The translations under genes and the position numbers were made by a program. The notes under the pieces were generated by a model, which was given only the letters and a program-made list of their open reading frames with translations, searched no databases and was not told where the DNA came from. From contig CM038043.1 in NCBI GenBank assembly GCA_021397845.1, forward strand, positions 32,487,501 to 32,551,500: a stretch of 64,000 bases of DNA. The letters run 5' to 3'. This stretch comes from Areca catechu (Eukaryota > Streptophyta > Magnoliopsida > Arecales > Arecaceae). Position 1 is the stretch's first letter, and each line of letters starts with the position of its first letter. This document shows positions 24,108-35,775 of the stretch, piece after piece.

Positions 24108-25760
24108 TGATGCAGAACGAAAGCTCTGATACCAAAATGATGCAGAACAAAGAACAAAGAAGCGTATGCGGAAGTAAAATTAAGATTAATTTTTTTTTTT
24201 TTATATATTTTAGAAATTGGCTTCGACTCAAAGTAAAGCTAAACTACGTTGAAGGAAACTAGGTAAGGATTGAAAGCACAGTTTAGAAGAAACTAAATTA
24301 TCAGAGTAGTTCAGAAGTAACGGATCGCTGGGGGTTGAGAAACTCCCAGACCTAGGGTTTCGTTCTGAACTTTCAACAGAACAGAAATAAAGAGAAGAGA
24401 TGGTTTATCTAACCAGACAATGATCTTCACAGATTTTGGTGGAAGAACTCTCCCGAGCAGATTGTTGGATCCTCGGATTTAGATATCTTCGTAATGGATC
24501 CTCCAATACTGGTCCTTGGCGGGTTGGCTTCTCCTGAACTCAAGATCTGGAAGAGAAGAAAAATAATTGATGGAATCAGAGAGTCAAGGAAAAGACTTAC
24601 CAGGTTGAAGAACTTGAAGATCGAAATTGCTGAAAACTGGATTCTCCTGGATGTTGATGTGATTTTCCTTGGAACTTGCTCTGGATCTGAAGTAGCCGGA
24701 CTGGATCTGGATGAAGGTGGACGGCCTGGACTTGTAGAGAGAGAGAGGCCGTGGGAGATGGATGGATCTAGGGTTTGATGGATTGAAAATAATGAAGGGT
24801 GGCTAGGGTTTTGGAATTTCAAGTGGCTAACCTAGGGTTTTGGATAAAGATGGAGATCTCTCACCTCCTCAAGGCTCCAATGGAACCCGGATTACCCCCT
24901 CACGGAGCTCAACACTTAGAATAGTGCGGAAGAAGAGAAACCTAGGTCACTCAACACAAGAGAATAGCAAAAATAATTTTTCTTCATTTTTTTTCTAAAG
25001 TTACAAAGAGAGGTCTATTATATAGACCTAAAATTTTCTCCAAGCTTGTACAAATTCCCATGTGGGACTAAACTCCTCCAACCACTAGATTAGGTAGAAA
25101 ATCTTCTCTCTTGGCCGACCAAGAGTTCAAAAAAATTGGGACGGCCATAAAGGAATTTTTTTTGAATTTTTTTGGTGCCTCCTTTGGAGTTGGATTTGGA
25201 TTTGGAGTCCTCTTCTTCTTATGGTATTTCTTCTTTTCTTCCACTCCAAGTTAAGCTCTTTGATTTTGATTTGAACTTCAATTAGGAGTAGGTTGGATGT
25301 CCTTCTTTGATTTCTTCTCCAAGAGAAGTCTTCTTCCTTCTTTGCTTAGGTAAAATAGGCAGGTATGGGCGCCTCCTTTAAAGTAGCCTCCAATTTGATT
25401 TTTTCTTCTTTGGATGTGGGGACCATGACACTGGGATGCCTCTGTGGTGCCTCCTGGACTCTGGCGTGTGCTCGGAGTGTGGCTGGGCGTATGGCTTGGA
25501 GTGTGGCCTCCACTTGCTTGAACCTTGATTTGATTGGAAGACAAATGTGGCACCATTTTGGACCAAATTGAAACCACATTGGGACTTGCACTGAGTCAAC
25601 ATGACTCAACAAAATTTAAATGGTGACTCAAGAAATAAATAAAAAAAATAAACTGGTTGACCAGGTCAACCTTTATTACAAACCCTAATTTCTCGGGCAA
25701 TGTCAATCAGAGATCCAAATGGAGCTCTGAAGTCTTCTTCTGAGTCTGGTGCCCGCACCA
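24108..25760 (-). repeat. Chromovirus B 5' LTR
   Basis: A 1653-bp partner of 153-1808. Plus-strand ends TGATGCAG and CACCA. A TATA-like box on the minus strand is at 25017-25024. Like its partner it carries the duplicated terminus with an internal 12-base primer-site copy at 24123-24134, so this duplication predates the insertion. Open frames inside mirror those of the other LTR. Confidence 0.9.
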
Positions 25761-25765
25761 ATATG
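25761..25765. repeat. Target-site duplication of chromovirus B, right copy
   Basis: ATATG, matching 148-152. Removing chromovirus B plus one copy rejoins two in-phase halves of the chromovirus C gag repeat. Confidence 0.85.
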
Positions 25766-26130
25766 GGTCAAAATATTGGCCTCTCATAGGGTTGGCCTCT
25801 CTATATGGGTCAGAGTATTGGGTTCTCCTAGGATTGGACTCCCTATATGGGTCAGAGTATTGGGTTCTCCTAGGATTGGACTCCCTATATGGGTCAGAGT
25901 ATTGGGTTTTCCTGGGTTCAGTATCATAATAAGGGTCATGGTAAGGGGTTCTTCTAGGTTCAGTATTATAGTATGGGTCAGGCTGAGGGGCTCTCCTAGG
26001 TTCAATCTCTCGGTATGGATCAGGGTTTGGGGTCCTCCTAGGTTGAGGATTGTAGTACGGGTCAGAATAAGGGGATCTCCTAGGTTCGACCTCATGGTAT
26101 AGATCAGGGTTTGGGGTTCTCCTAGGTTGA
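25764..26130 (-). repeat. 42-bp coding tandem repeat in chromovirus C gag
   Basis: Unit length is 42 bp, a whole number of codons. Copies near 25790-25910 are almost identical, those nearer the gag start are more diverged and alternate Tyr-Arg-Glu and Tyr-Tyr-Asn versions. More copies lie at about 43-152. Confidence 0.85.
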
Positions 26131-26393
26131 GGGGACTCAGGATCTGGCTCAGATTGTGACCCATGGGTTCTTGCTATGGTCCCTACACGGCCTCCTAACT
26201 GGTCAAACCTATTGGCAAGATGGTCAATTCTATTGTTGGTTTGGGTACCAGACTGAGTTAACTGGGTAGTCAACTGGGCCATGGATTGGGTTAGTTGCTC
26301 GGTGAGTGCTTTTATTTGGGCTTGCAAATTTTCCATGGGTTCAGACATTTGTGAAGGAGGTGGGTGATATGAAACCCCTGATCTAGTGCTCAT

Positions 26394-27274
26394 GCAAGAC
26401 TCGATCATACCGACTATAGCTGACTAGACCTAGAGTCCAAACTAGATGCTCAATCAGGGTGGCAAACTAGCCTATAGTAACCCTGTACTCAGCCAGGCAA
26501 GTGTAAGGGGAGTGTTAGGTCCCTGATTGCCAATCCTAGACACCAATCAGAGATTGGCCAGGTAGGCGGACTAGCACACAAGCCCTTCGGGATTGAATCC
26601 CTGAACCACTGTTCTAGACACTGAGCACAAGGCACACATAGGTTAACTTGACATGGTGATCTAACACTAGCCCGGACCCGACCAGTTGGTGTCCCTAGCC
26701 CACTAGGGCAAATTAAGTCTAGTTAATTTTTAGGTTAAGGCTTGGGACTGAATGCAAGGGATGTGGTTTTGGGCTAAGGAGAGGTTATCAACTCCTCCCC
26801 TTATCTGATATAGCAAGAGTTCCCTTAAAAGTAAATTATGCAATGATGGCAGGCAGATAAGGATGCAAATTAGGGTTTAGATGTTTTTGGTATTTTTGAA
26901 GAATATGTAAATTTTTTTTTTTTGGTATTTTCTTAAATAGAAGAAAACTTTCAAATCATGGCCTAATATGCTGGAAATATACTAAAATTAAAAGATATGC
27001 AAAAGATGCTAAACAAAACCCTAAAACTTCCAAACTTGTCTTGCTGAAAAAATAGAGCCGAAAATTTGCAGGCTATATTTCGGCTTGCAGAAAATTCACA
27101 GTCCATAATAAAATTTACAAAAACTTTTAAAATTACTGTGAATTATGATGAATCCAGAAAAAAAAATCTCAGAATTTTTAAAGTTTTTATCAGGGAGAAA
27201 TAATTAAAATAATAGAGCATATATAGATAAAAAAATTGCAGAAAACAAGCCCTAATCTAAGCTCTGATATCAAA
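26394..27274 (-). other. Chromovirus C leader with primer-binding site
   Basis: Noncoding leader. The primer site is 27261-27272 and reads TGATATCAGAGC on the minus strand, one mismatch from the tRNA-iMet complement. It carries the same ordered conserved blocks as the other chromovirus leaders, including stem arms 26771-26782 and 26690-26701. Confidence 0.8.
26690..26782 (-). other. Conserved leader stem, chromovirus C
   Basis: TCTCCTTAGCCC and GGGCTAGGGACA on the minus strand close a 69-nt loop. Confidence 0.5.
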
Positions 27275-28723
27275 TGATGGGGAACTAATATGCATGCAAT
27301 TCTTTTTGTATATTTTATATGGGGTTAGGTGATTAATTCCCAAATCTCAGATCAAAATTAATTATAGAGAGTTTTGAATGAATTTTGAAGCCAAGCATGC
27401 AGATTAGAACCTAGAAAAGTACTAAAGAAGGATCGCCGGGGCTGAGAAGCCTCGGTTAGGGCAAGTTCTCCTACAATATAATTATTGGAGGTAGAGGGGG
27501 TGTACCTGACAATGTCTGAAGCACCCGGTGAAGATCACAGTGAAGGGATCTCTCGTTCCTCGATGGATGCGGCCTAGAAAATTGAGCCAAAGACCCGCGG
27601 ATACCCGGCTTTCTGCTCGGTGGTCCGATTGAGGCTTGGCTGGAGTCGTTGGATTCGTAGGAACTCGGGGACCTGTAAATGACCTGTCAGGGGTTAGAAA
27701 ACTCACAAAGAAACAAGAAAACAAAAGAAAAATAGCAAGGAAAGGCTTCTTTTAGAGTGGGCGTCCAGGGATCTGAGAGGCTTGTTGGCAGCAGGAAGAT
27801 GATTGCAGCACTGGGAAGAAAAACTCTCACAAACCCCTTTATGCACACAGTAGGGTATCACACAACTTAATAGAAGAACTCAAGGTTTTAATTCATATCA
27901 AAATTCTCCCTTCATACAAGAGGCTAGGGTCCTTTAAATAGACCCTTAACCTTGGGCTCCAAGTAAGGGCACATTAGTCTTTACATGAGAATTCTTTTCC
28001 CTCTCAAACCCTAGCTAGAAAATAAGGAAACATTAGGTAGAAAAAATCCATAAAATTTCTCTTGACTTGGCCAACAATCCAAGGACACCTAGGGGGGCAT
28101 GTTGGGCTTCTAAGAGCAGCAAGGGGCCGGCCCAAAGGGGCCCGGGTGCATGGGTTTGGGCCTCTGGAAGCTGGGGCGGCCTGGTAGCCAGGTAGCAGGA
28201 ATATTCCCTGGTATCTTGCTTCTTAGGGGCTTGGGCTTGGCGCCTGGGCTTGATTTCTTTGGGCTACGATGCAGATGGACCTCTAAAATCATGGATGCCC
28301 TGGGTCTATGAATATATTTTGGCATATGGAAGGAAATCTGGGCATCTGGAGGGCATCTGCAAGGAATCAGGGTTTCTGATTTTCCTCCTGGGGTCTTCAA
28401 ATCTTCAAGCTGGGTTGGACTTGGGCTAAACTTCCATGTCTTCAATCTGATTGGACTTGGTCTTTACTTGTATGATGTTGTCTTGAGTCTTCAATATGAT
28501 TGAATAGGACTTAAAAAAATAAAATTAGCTCGACATGAGCTGACTAACACTGGACTGAACTAGCTCAACATGAGCTGACTAGTACAGAACTGAAACTCAA
28601 AATCAATTAAAATGGACTCAGATAGGCTAAGCCCTTATTACAGATGGACTCATAAATTATTGATCAATTCATAGAGGGTTGAAAAGCCTCTATCTTATTC
28701 TGGTGCCTTTGGTGTCCCCACCA
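27275..28723 (-). repeat. Chromovirus C 5' LTR
   Basis: A 1449-bp LTR. Plus-strand start TGATGGGGAAC follows the primer site, and the end GTCCCCACCA at 28723 matches the LTR starts of chromoviruses A, B and D in element sense. Beyond it the sequence is Tat-1 on the plus strand. A minus-strand TATA-like box is at 27933-27940. The partner LTR lies left of the window. Confidence 0.8.
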
Positions 28724-31700
28724 GGGCTACCTCGAAAGGTTCGTGGGGGACAAGGCCCCGATGGAACCTCAGGCGCTCGTTGCTCTCCTTCCAGTCCCTG
28801 CAGTCAACAACTGTCCTACCGAGAGGGCCCAGGGAGGAGAGGGGTCTAATAATGTACTCCCCTTTGTAAGGAAGAGGGAATCTAGGGTTGAAAATGTAAA
28901 CAATGATGTCGTGGTCTTCGAGATGACGATCGCAAAGCATCCTGTAAAATAGATTATGGTTGATAGTGGAAGTTTGACTGATGTCCTTTTTTATGATACT
29001 TTTTCCAGGATGAATCTATCCTCTGCTCAGCTCAGACCTGTGCACACTCTCCTTGTCGGTTTCACAGGAGACTCCGTGGGAGTTGAGGGAAAAATCACTC
29101 TCCCTATCACTATTGGGATGCCACCTCGGTAGAGCACCGTCATGATGACCTTCACTGTTGTTAGGCTCCCCTCAGCCTACAACTTGATTCTTGGTTGACC
29201 CGGGCTCAATCTGGTCGATGCGGTCATTTCTACAAAGTGGCTATTGGTGCAGTTCCCTACTTCCTATGGTGTCAGAGAAATAAGGGGGGCACCTCAGCCA
29301 ATCCAGCATTGTCTCAAAGTTGTTCCTGGGGCCAAAGTATCCGAGGACAACCCCAGCTGGATGACCTTGACCAAAGCGTGTAGGACCCCAGGGGTGGCTC
29401 GGTCGAGCGCCTGCTGTCATATCCGCTCGAAGCCAACCTGGCAAAGATGGTGTAGTTTGGGGCCAGCTGCCCGAAGATGAGCGGGCCCACCTATTGGAAT
29501 TTCTTCGAGTGAACGTAGACGTGTTCACTTGGATGATGACCGATATGCCTAGGATCCTCCCTGAAGTCATCACCCACAAGCTGAGCATCAACATGAAGTA
29601 TCGTCCTGTTTGGCAGAAGAAAATAAGTTTCGCCCCGGAGAGGCAACGGGCGATCAATGAGGAGGTGAATAAGCTCCTCATAGCTGGCTTTATCCATGAA
29701 GTACATTATTCAAGCTGGCTGGCGAATGTAGTTATGGTCAAGAAGAATAATGAAAAGTGGAGGATCTGTGTGGACTACACCGACCTCAACCGAGACTGTC
29801 CAAAGGATAGCTTCCCTCTATCGAAGATTGACTAGTTAGTGGACGCTACCTCGGGGCACCGCTTGCTCTCCTTCATGGATGCATTCTCTGGAGATAACTA
29901 GATCTGGATGCATCTAGAAGATAAGGAGCACACTATCTTCATCACCGACTGAGGGACATACTACTATTGAATGATACCATTTGGCCTGAAGAATGCTGGC
30001 GCCATGTACCAGTGACTGGTTAATCGAGTCTTCAAGGACCAGATTAGTCGAAACATGCAGGTGTATATGGATGACATGCTCGTCATGAGCAAGCTGAGCT
30101 CGGACCATGTCGCCGACCTGGTAGAAGCCTTCCACAACCTTTAAGAGCATAAGATGAAGTTGAACCAGGCGAAGTGCGCCTTCGGTGTAGTAGTAAAGAA
30201 GTTCCTTGGCTTCATGGTGACCCAGAGGGGATCGAGGTGAACCTCGAGAAGGTCCAGGAAATTGTCGACATGGAGCATTCGACCTTGAAGAAGAAGGTCC
30301 AGCACCTGACAGGCCGGGTTGCAGCACTGAGCCAGTTCATCTCGAGGTTGGCAGACTGCTATCTCCCTTTCTTCAAGGCACTGTGCAAAATGTAGACTTC
30401 GCCTGGACCGAGGAATGCGAAGCAGCCTTCAAGAAGCTGAAGAATTTCTTGGCATCACCGCCACTACTCTCCAGGCCAGAGGAGGGAGAAGAACTACTGT
30501 TGTACCTGGTGATCACCCCAGGGGCCGTTATCTTGGTTCTTGTCTGCATGGATCAGGACGGATCCCAGAAGCTAGTGTACTATGTCAGCAAAATTCTTTG
30601 AGATGCGGAGATCAGGTACACCCGATTCGAAAAATTAATTTTTGCTCTTATCATGTCTGCCCAGCATCTCAGGCCGTACTTCCAAGCACATCCGATCGTG
30701 GTCCTGATAGACCAACCCCTGAGGGCTGTGCTTAGTCACCCTGACACATCCGGATATTTGGCCATGTGGGCACTGAAGCTCAGCGAGTTCGACATCGCGT
30801 ACTGGTCGAGGTCATCTCAAAAGGCCCAGGTGCTGGCCGACTTCCTGGTCGAGTGCACGGGACTTGCCGAAGAGCCAGAGCAGACAACCTTGGAGCATCA
30901 AATTGAGCCCGGAGCCGAGGAGGGTCTTGGATGCTCCATGTCGACGGTGCATCCAATGCGGGCGGGAGTGGAGCAGGCCTCATCCTCGTTAATAGCGACA
31001 AGTTTATAGCTGAATGTGCACTCCGCTTCAAGTTTGCCACTACAAATAACCAGGCAGAGTGTGAGGCACTCCTCACGGGCCTGAGGGTATCCCACGAGCT
31101 GGGTGTATCCAGCCTGAAGGTCTTCACCGACTCCCAGCTGGTGGCCAGACAGGTCTCCAGAGAATATGAAGCCAAAGATCCCCAAATGATGAAGTACCTA
31201 GAGCGGGTCCGCTCGAGCATGACAGGCTTCCGATGCTTCAGCATCTCCCACATCCCCCGTGGAGAGAATGCTCACACCGATTTGCTGTCATGAATTGCGA
31301 TCTTGCCGGACTCGTCACTGGGGCGTGCCCATATTGAGTACTTGAAACTCCGAGCTATGAAGCTCCCGGGGAAGTCCAGCAAGTCACCCCGGAGCTGAGT
31401 TGGATGGACCAGTACATCGGGTACATCACCAGTGGCACCCTACCAGAAGATTGTATAGAGGCTGGCCTCATCAAAAAGAAGGCCTCATGTTTCGTCCTGA
31501 TGGAAGGGTAGCTCTATCGCCGATCCTACTCCTATTCACTCCTGAAGTGCTTGAGACCCACGGAGACAGCCTTCGTGCTCTAGGAGATACACGAAGGCCT
31601 CTACGGGAATCACGTTGGAGGAAGGACACTGGCGTACAAGGCCCTCCGTCAAGGATACTACTAGAAAACCATGAGGTAGGACACCACCAACTTCGTGAGG

Positions 31701-32633
31701 TAGTGTGACCGATGCCAGTGTCACGCCTACATACAGCATCAACCAGCGATACCATTCTCCCTGCTCTTCGCACCTTGGCCATTCGCCCAGTGGGGGATGG
31801 ACATCCTAGGTCCATTCTCTCCTGCATCAGGGCAATGGAAATTTCTGATAGTGGCTATTGACTACTTCACCAAGTTGGTAGAAGCAGAACCATTAGCACG
31901 GATCACAAAAGCTAAGGTCCACCAGTTCTTCTAGAAGTCAATCATCTGTCACTTCGGGCTCTCCCACAACATCATCACCGATAATGGATAGCAGTTCGAC
32001 AACCAGGAGTTCGAAGAGTTCTATGTCGAGCTTGGCATTCAACACCATTTCACCTCGGTGGCTCACCCCCAGACCAACGGAGAAGCTGAGGTGACCAACC
32101 AAACTATCCTTCAAGAACTTAAAACCAGGCTAGACTGGGCCGAGGGTAGGTGGGCAGAAGAACTCCCCAGCATTCTTTGGGCCAACCACACAACATCTAG
32201 GATGGCCACAGGTGAGATGCCTTTCAGCCTTGTCTTTGGCGCGGAGACCGTTATCCCTGTTGAACTCGGTGTGCCCACACTACGGGTATAGTAGTATGAT
32301 GAAGCAAAGAATCCGGCCCACCTTCTTCTCAACCTGGACCTCCTCGAGGAAACCAAAGACAAGGCTTGACTCCGGATGGTGGCTTATCGGTAGAGAGTAG
32401 CTCGGTACTACAACGCGCGGGTGAAGCCAAAGGTCTTCCGCCCAAGCGATCTGGTGCTGCACTGAGCTGAGGCCTCCCATTCCCAGGAATGCGGCAAGCT
32501 CTCACTGAACTGGGAGGGCCCCTATAAGGTGATTAAAGCTCTTCCTCATGGAGCCTACTACCTAACAGAGCTGGATGGTGCCAGATTCCTACAGACATGG
32601 AATGCCGGCAACCTGAGAATATACTATCAGTAA
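28724..32633 (+). pseudogene. Tat-1 pol: protease, RT, RNase H, aRNase H, integrase (decayed)
   Basis: The plus strand opens inside the gag-protease linker and reads a protease (IMVDSGS near 28950), RT (ICVDYTDLNRDCPKDSF; active site YMDDMLVMS at 30064-30090), RNase H, then a second, archaeal-type RNase H (about 30930-31290, HVDGASNAGGSGAG, VFTDSQL), which marks the Tat lineage. Integrase follows with its HHCC finger (31590-31730) and D,D(35)E residues at 31800, 31980 and 32088, ending GNLRIYYQ and TAA. It is full of stops, many at former CAG or CGA codons (TAG 28950, TAG 29130, TGA 29196), and frameshifted near 30231. The 5' part was displaced by chromovirus C at 28723. Confidence 0.9.
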
Positions 32634-32730
32634 TGTAAGGCCTTCTCCCACTAATAATAAAGATCTTCTTTGTGCAAATCACTTTTGCCTTGTAGGGACA
32701 TTGTTGCCTGGCCCCAGGTCTGGCATACTT
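32634..32730 (+). other. Tat-1 proximal 3' untranslated region
   Basis: A short stretch between the pol stop and the minisatellite. The segment CTTTTGCCTTGTAGGGACAT near 32680-32702 recurs almost exactly in Tat-3 near 62180-62202, supporting common descent of the two 3' regions. Confidence 0.6.
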
Positions 32731-33120
32731 AAGCCCAGAAACTCCTGAAACCTGGCACTTAAGCCCAAAAATTCCTGAAGCTCGGCACCTAAGCTTGAAA
32801 ACTCCTGAAGCCCTGCCACTAAGCTCGAAAACTCCTGAAGCCCGACCACTAAACCCGGAAACTCCTGAAGCCTAGCCACTAAGCTAGGAAACTCCTAAAA
32901 CCCGGCCACTAAGCCTGGAAACTCCTGAAGCCCAGCCACTAAGCTTGAAAACTCTTGAAGCCCGACCACTAAGCCCGGAAACTCCTTAAGCTCAGCCACT
33001 AAGCCCGAAAACTCCTGAAGCCCGGTCGCTAAGCCCAGAAACTCCTGAAGCCCGGCACTCAAGCCCGGAAACTCCTGAAGCCTGGCACTCAAGCCCAAAA
33101 AATTTAGAAGCCCGGCACCT
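32731..33120 (+). repeat. 30-bp minisatellite, 13 copies, in Tat-1 3' region
   Basis: Thirteen consecutive units of exactly 30 bp with consensus near AAGCCCGGAAACTCCTGAAG plus a ten-base CCCGGCCACT tail. No unit has an indel, only substitutions. Because 30 is a multiple of three, all frames stay open and give spurious repetitive peptides. It lies between pol and the antisense gene, and Tat-2 has a different minisatellite in the same position. Confidence 0.95.
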
Positions 33121-33299
33121 CACAGTCACCTGGCGGGTCCAACGAGTGCAACATCCGAGCTCGGCCTTGCCATGCACACTTGGAGCTGGTCCCAGCCAAG
33201 GTCAAATGGACCTCCCCAAGCAAAGTGCTCGGAGCCCTACAACCACTTCGCCCGCGAGGTGGGAGTGACTCAGCAAGCTAAGAACTCCTCCCTAACCTC
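33121..33299 (+). other. Tat-1 sequence between minisatellite and copia insertion
   Basis: GC-rich, with no open frame or motif recognised. It ends at the copia LTR; the last five bases, ACCTC, would be the left target-site copy, but the right one is deleted. Confidence 0.5.
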
Positions 33300-35176
33300 T
33301 GAAAGGATTATGCCCTAAAGGCCAATCGAAATGTTGTATTTTGATGGGATTTTCTTTTGTTTCCCAAACTAGTGTATTGACATTATCAATTAATAAAGGC
33401 ATTTTATTTACATCATACGCTGTGTCTTATTAATTTTATTAACATATGATGAACCCCATAGATTAGGGCTATGGTTCTAGGATTTTGATGAGATCATACC
33501 AGTGAGACCTAAAGCCTTAAAACCCTAATCTAGAATATTCCTGGTCGATGGGATATTGAGTAGGGGATCCATGTTTCCGGTAAGACCAGCACATCCTATG
33601 TATGCATGGTGAAGAGGGTGATTGATCTCACAGTCACTTGTGTTTGACACTAATACTAGGATGTGGGTGCTCATTAGAGAATGAGTTCACTGAATGGATC
33701 CAGCTTGAGAACATCTAATGGAACCTTATCTATTTGTCAATAGATAGTTCTCATAGTGGGAGTAGTGTATGTGGTCCTTTGACCTGAGACTGCCTTGGTA
33801 CCTTGTATGCATGAATCCATACTTTGGTTCACACTCAATCATGACACTGAGTCATGCATGGGGTGATACTGGGTATGGTGGATTGCATATCGAGGTTGTG
33901 AGTAGGTCAAAAAGGAATTGATCAACCCTAGTAAGAGGGAAGCGCATCCAGATGATTTCAATCAAATGAAGATTCGAGAAATCTTTGATCAAAGTATGAA
34001 TATTAGAAATAGTTTCTGATGGTTCATTAATGAATCATCATTATTAGATTGAGCAAGGAATAAATATGAAATTGGATTTGATAAGTATCCATATCCATAG
34101 TCATATTCAGGGTGTAAGTAGATCGAAGGACTGAATTACCCGGTAACTCACCACTAAAGGGTATTTTGGTAAATCCACCAAAATTCCTCATCTTCCGGGT
34201 AGGCATGACACATTGCTAGATGTCAATCTTGTCTTGCAGGTCTTCATGAACCAATTGATTTGGTTTCATGAGTCAATTCGATGTGTGATTCGAATTGGAC
34301 AATTAGGTGAGCCAATTTGATCTAATTAGGTTAATCGGGTTTGATCGGATCGAATCGGCTTAAACCTAAACCTACTGTTGGCTAGATGTGGAATCCAATG
34401 GGTCACACACAATAGAGACTTGGCCAAGGAAGTCATTCATGATTTAATTAGGGTCATAGGATCCTAATTGGTTAGCCGGATTACATACTAGCATATGTAG
34501 GCTAACCAAATTCCTAACCCAATTGGATTGGGTCCGATTGCTTGCTAATTGGGCTAACCTAATTATGGAAAACCTAAATTAGGTTGAGTCCTAAGTGGGG
34601 CTAGCCTAATCAGAGCTAAATCTGATTTTAATTTGGATTTAAGGGCATTTTAGGTGCCATACATGAAGAGTCCCAATGGCATGGGACTCTTGGTACCTAA
34701 ATATACCTTAACTTCAAAAGGGCACAGAATGAGCTATAGATCTCTGATTTAAATATAATTTATATGGTCAGAAAGAGAGTTTTATGCTCTTTCCAATGAC
34801 ACCCATATTACCTATATTTTGACTGGTCAACATTCTTTGAGATTTGCATGGAAGAAGGATGGCGCGCGCGGTGCATGAAGAGTCGCAACTCTTCATGTGG
34901 CGCTCGGTTCTGATGGAGAGTCCTTTTGCTATCAGGACTCTTCATAATCTTCGATGTTTGGAGATTGAAGAGGCACCTCTTGGCTTCCTAGGGACCGGTA
35001 ACTGACATGTGGCAAGTGAGAATTCGTCCAGATAATAGAAGGGATGTGAATAAGGCATTCGGTGCATGAATGGTCTTATTAGATATGATTTTTCAAGCCA
35101 GATAACTTCTCTTCGATCTTGAAAAATCATATCTGATAAGTTGATGGGAGGACATACCACATGCCCCTCTTGTATC

Positions 35177-35184
35177 TATAAATA
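35177..35184 (+). promoter_or_regulatory. TATA box of copia-1 5' LTR
   Basis: TATAAATA in the context CTATAAATAGGGGG. The homologous box in the second LTR is at 42857-42864. Transcription would start about 30 bases downstream. Confidence 0.75.
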
Positions 35185-35261
35185 GGGGGCGGTGAAATGA
35201 GTCTGATATAAGAATTCCATCGAAGTACTATTCTGAGTATCTCTCTCTCCCTCCTTTCTTT

Positions 35262-35278
35262 AAGACAAGACTTGTCTT
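35262..35278 (+). other. Palindrome in the predicted R region
   Basis: AAGACAAG and CTTGTCTT flank a single A; a second AAGACAAG follows at once. It lies about 50-70 bases past the expected start of transcription and is kept in the other LTR at 42943-42959. Confidence 0.6.
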
Positions 35279-35775
35279 GTTAAGACAAGGTCTTTTCTAA
35301 TAGGATAAGGCTTTGTTTTAGGATATAAGCCTAAGGGGTCCAAGAGGAGGGTTGTCCCAAAACCAAGAGTGGTTTAGGAGAGTGTCTTTAGTGCCCTACA
35401 GTAGGACAGGGTGTCCTATAATGGTCAACAGACTAAAGGCTGCCGAAAGAGTTCCACTTATCCAAGCAACTTGAAGAAGGAGTTCTTCCTTGGTCCGAGT
35501 TTTGTGTGGATCACCATTGGAGGGCGAACATTTGGGTGCCTGGTGGAGAAGAAGGCTGAATCAGGGTTTTCTTCCTCGGATTGGATACTAGCGGTTCAGG
35601 TTGGTGCCTAAACTCTAGTTTATATTACATATGCATGTTTGTATATTTTAATTCCTAGTAAGGAGGTCTTGGATTAAGGATTTGGTAGTGGTTTCATAAT
35701 AAATTTTTGAAATCCATGCTTCCGCCCTGGTCACCAAAACCCTTACAGTGGTATTATAGCCACCTTATTAGGGCT

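Larger units (their letters stand above)
25761..26393 (-). pseudogene. Chromovirus C gag, N-terminal part with 14-residue tandem repeats
   Basis: The minus-strand ATG at 26393 opens MSTRSGVSYHPPP. A Gln/Thr-rich coiled-coil-prone region follows (residues about 20-75), then from about 26130 to 25764 some eight to nine copies of a 42-bp unit coding a 14-residue peptide of the form NPRRTQYSDPYRES, with Asn or Glu first and variable positions 6, 8 and 11-14. The frame is open to the chromovirus B insertion at 25760 and continues at 1-152. In related gags this place is a short Pro/Arg linker before the capsid domain, so the linker has been expanded. Function of the repeat is unknown; a basic, Tyr-rich tail suggests nucleic-acid binding, which is inference. 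Confidence 0.85.
33300..35747 (+). repeat. Copia-1 5' LTR
   Basis: A 2448-bp LTR from TGAAAGGATTATG to ACCCTTACA. The ends are set by the primer site downstream and by the second copy at 40984-43428. The first 215 bases show about 14 differences from that copy, so the pair is clearly older than the chromovirus A array. TATA box at 35177-35184, then a CT-rich tract and a 17-bp palindrome. Confidence 0.92.

Noticed and set aside
28695..28940. Minus-strand 81-residue open frame
   Set aside because: It crosses the chromovirus C LTR edge at 28723 and is otherwise antisense to the Tat-1 gag-protease linker, which is readable on the plus strand.
29241..29681. 146-residue minus-strand open frame
   Set aside because: It is antisense to Tat-1 protease and RT, whose motifs are clear on the plus strand.
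32731..33120. CRISPR-like array of 30-bp repeats
   Set aside because: Units abut directly with no unique spacers, in a plant retrotransposon; it is a minisatellite.
32679..33177. Repetitive open frames on the minus strand (Leu-Gln-Glu-Phe type peptides)
   Set aside because: They are translations of the 30-bp minisatellite; a unit divisible by three keeps every frame open.
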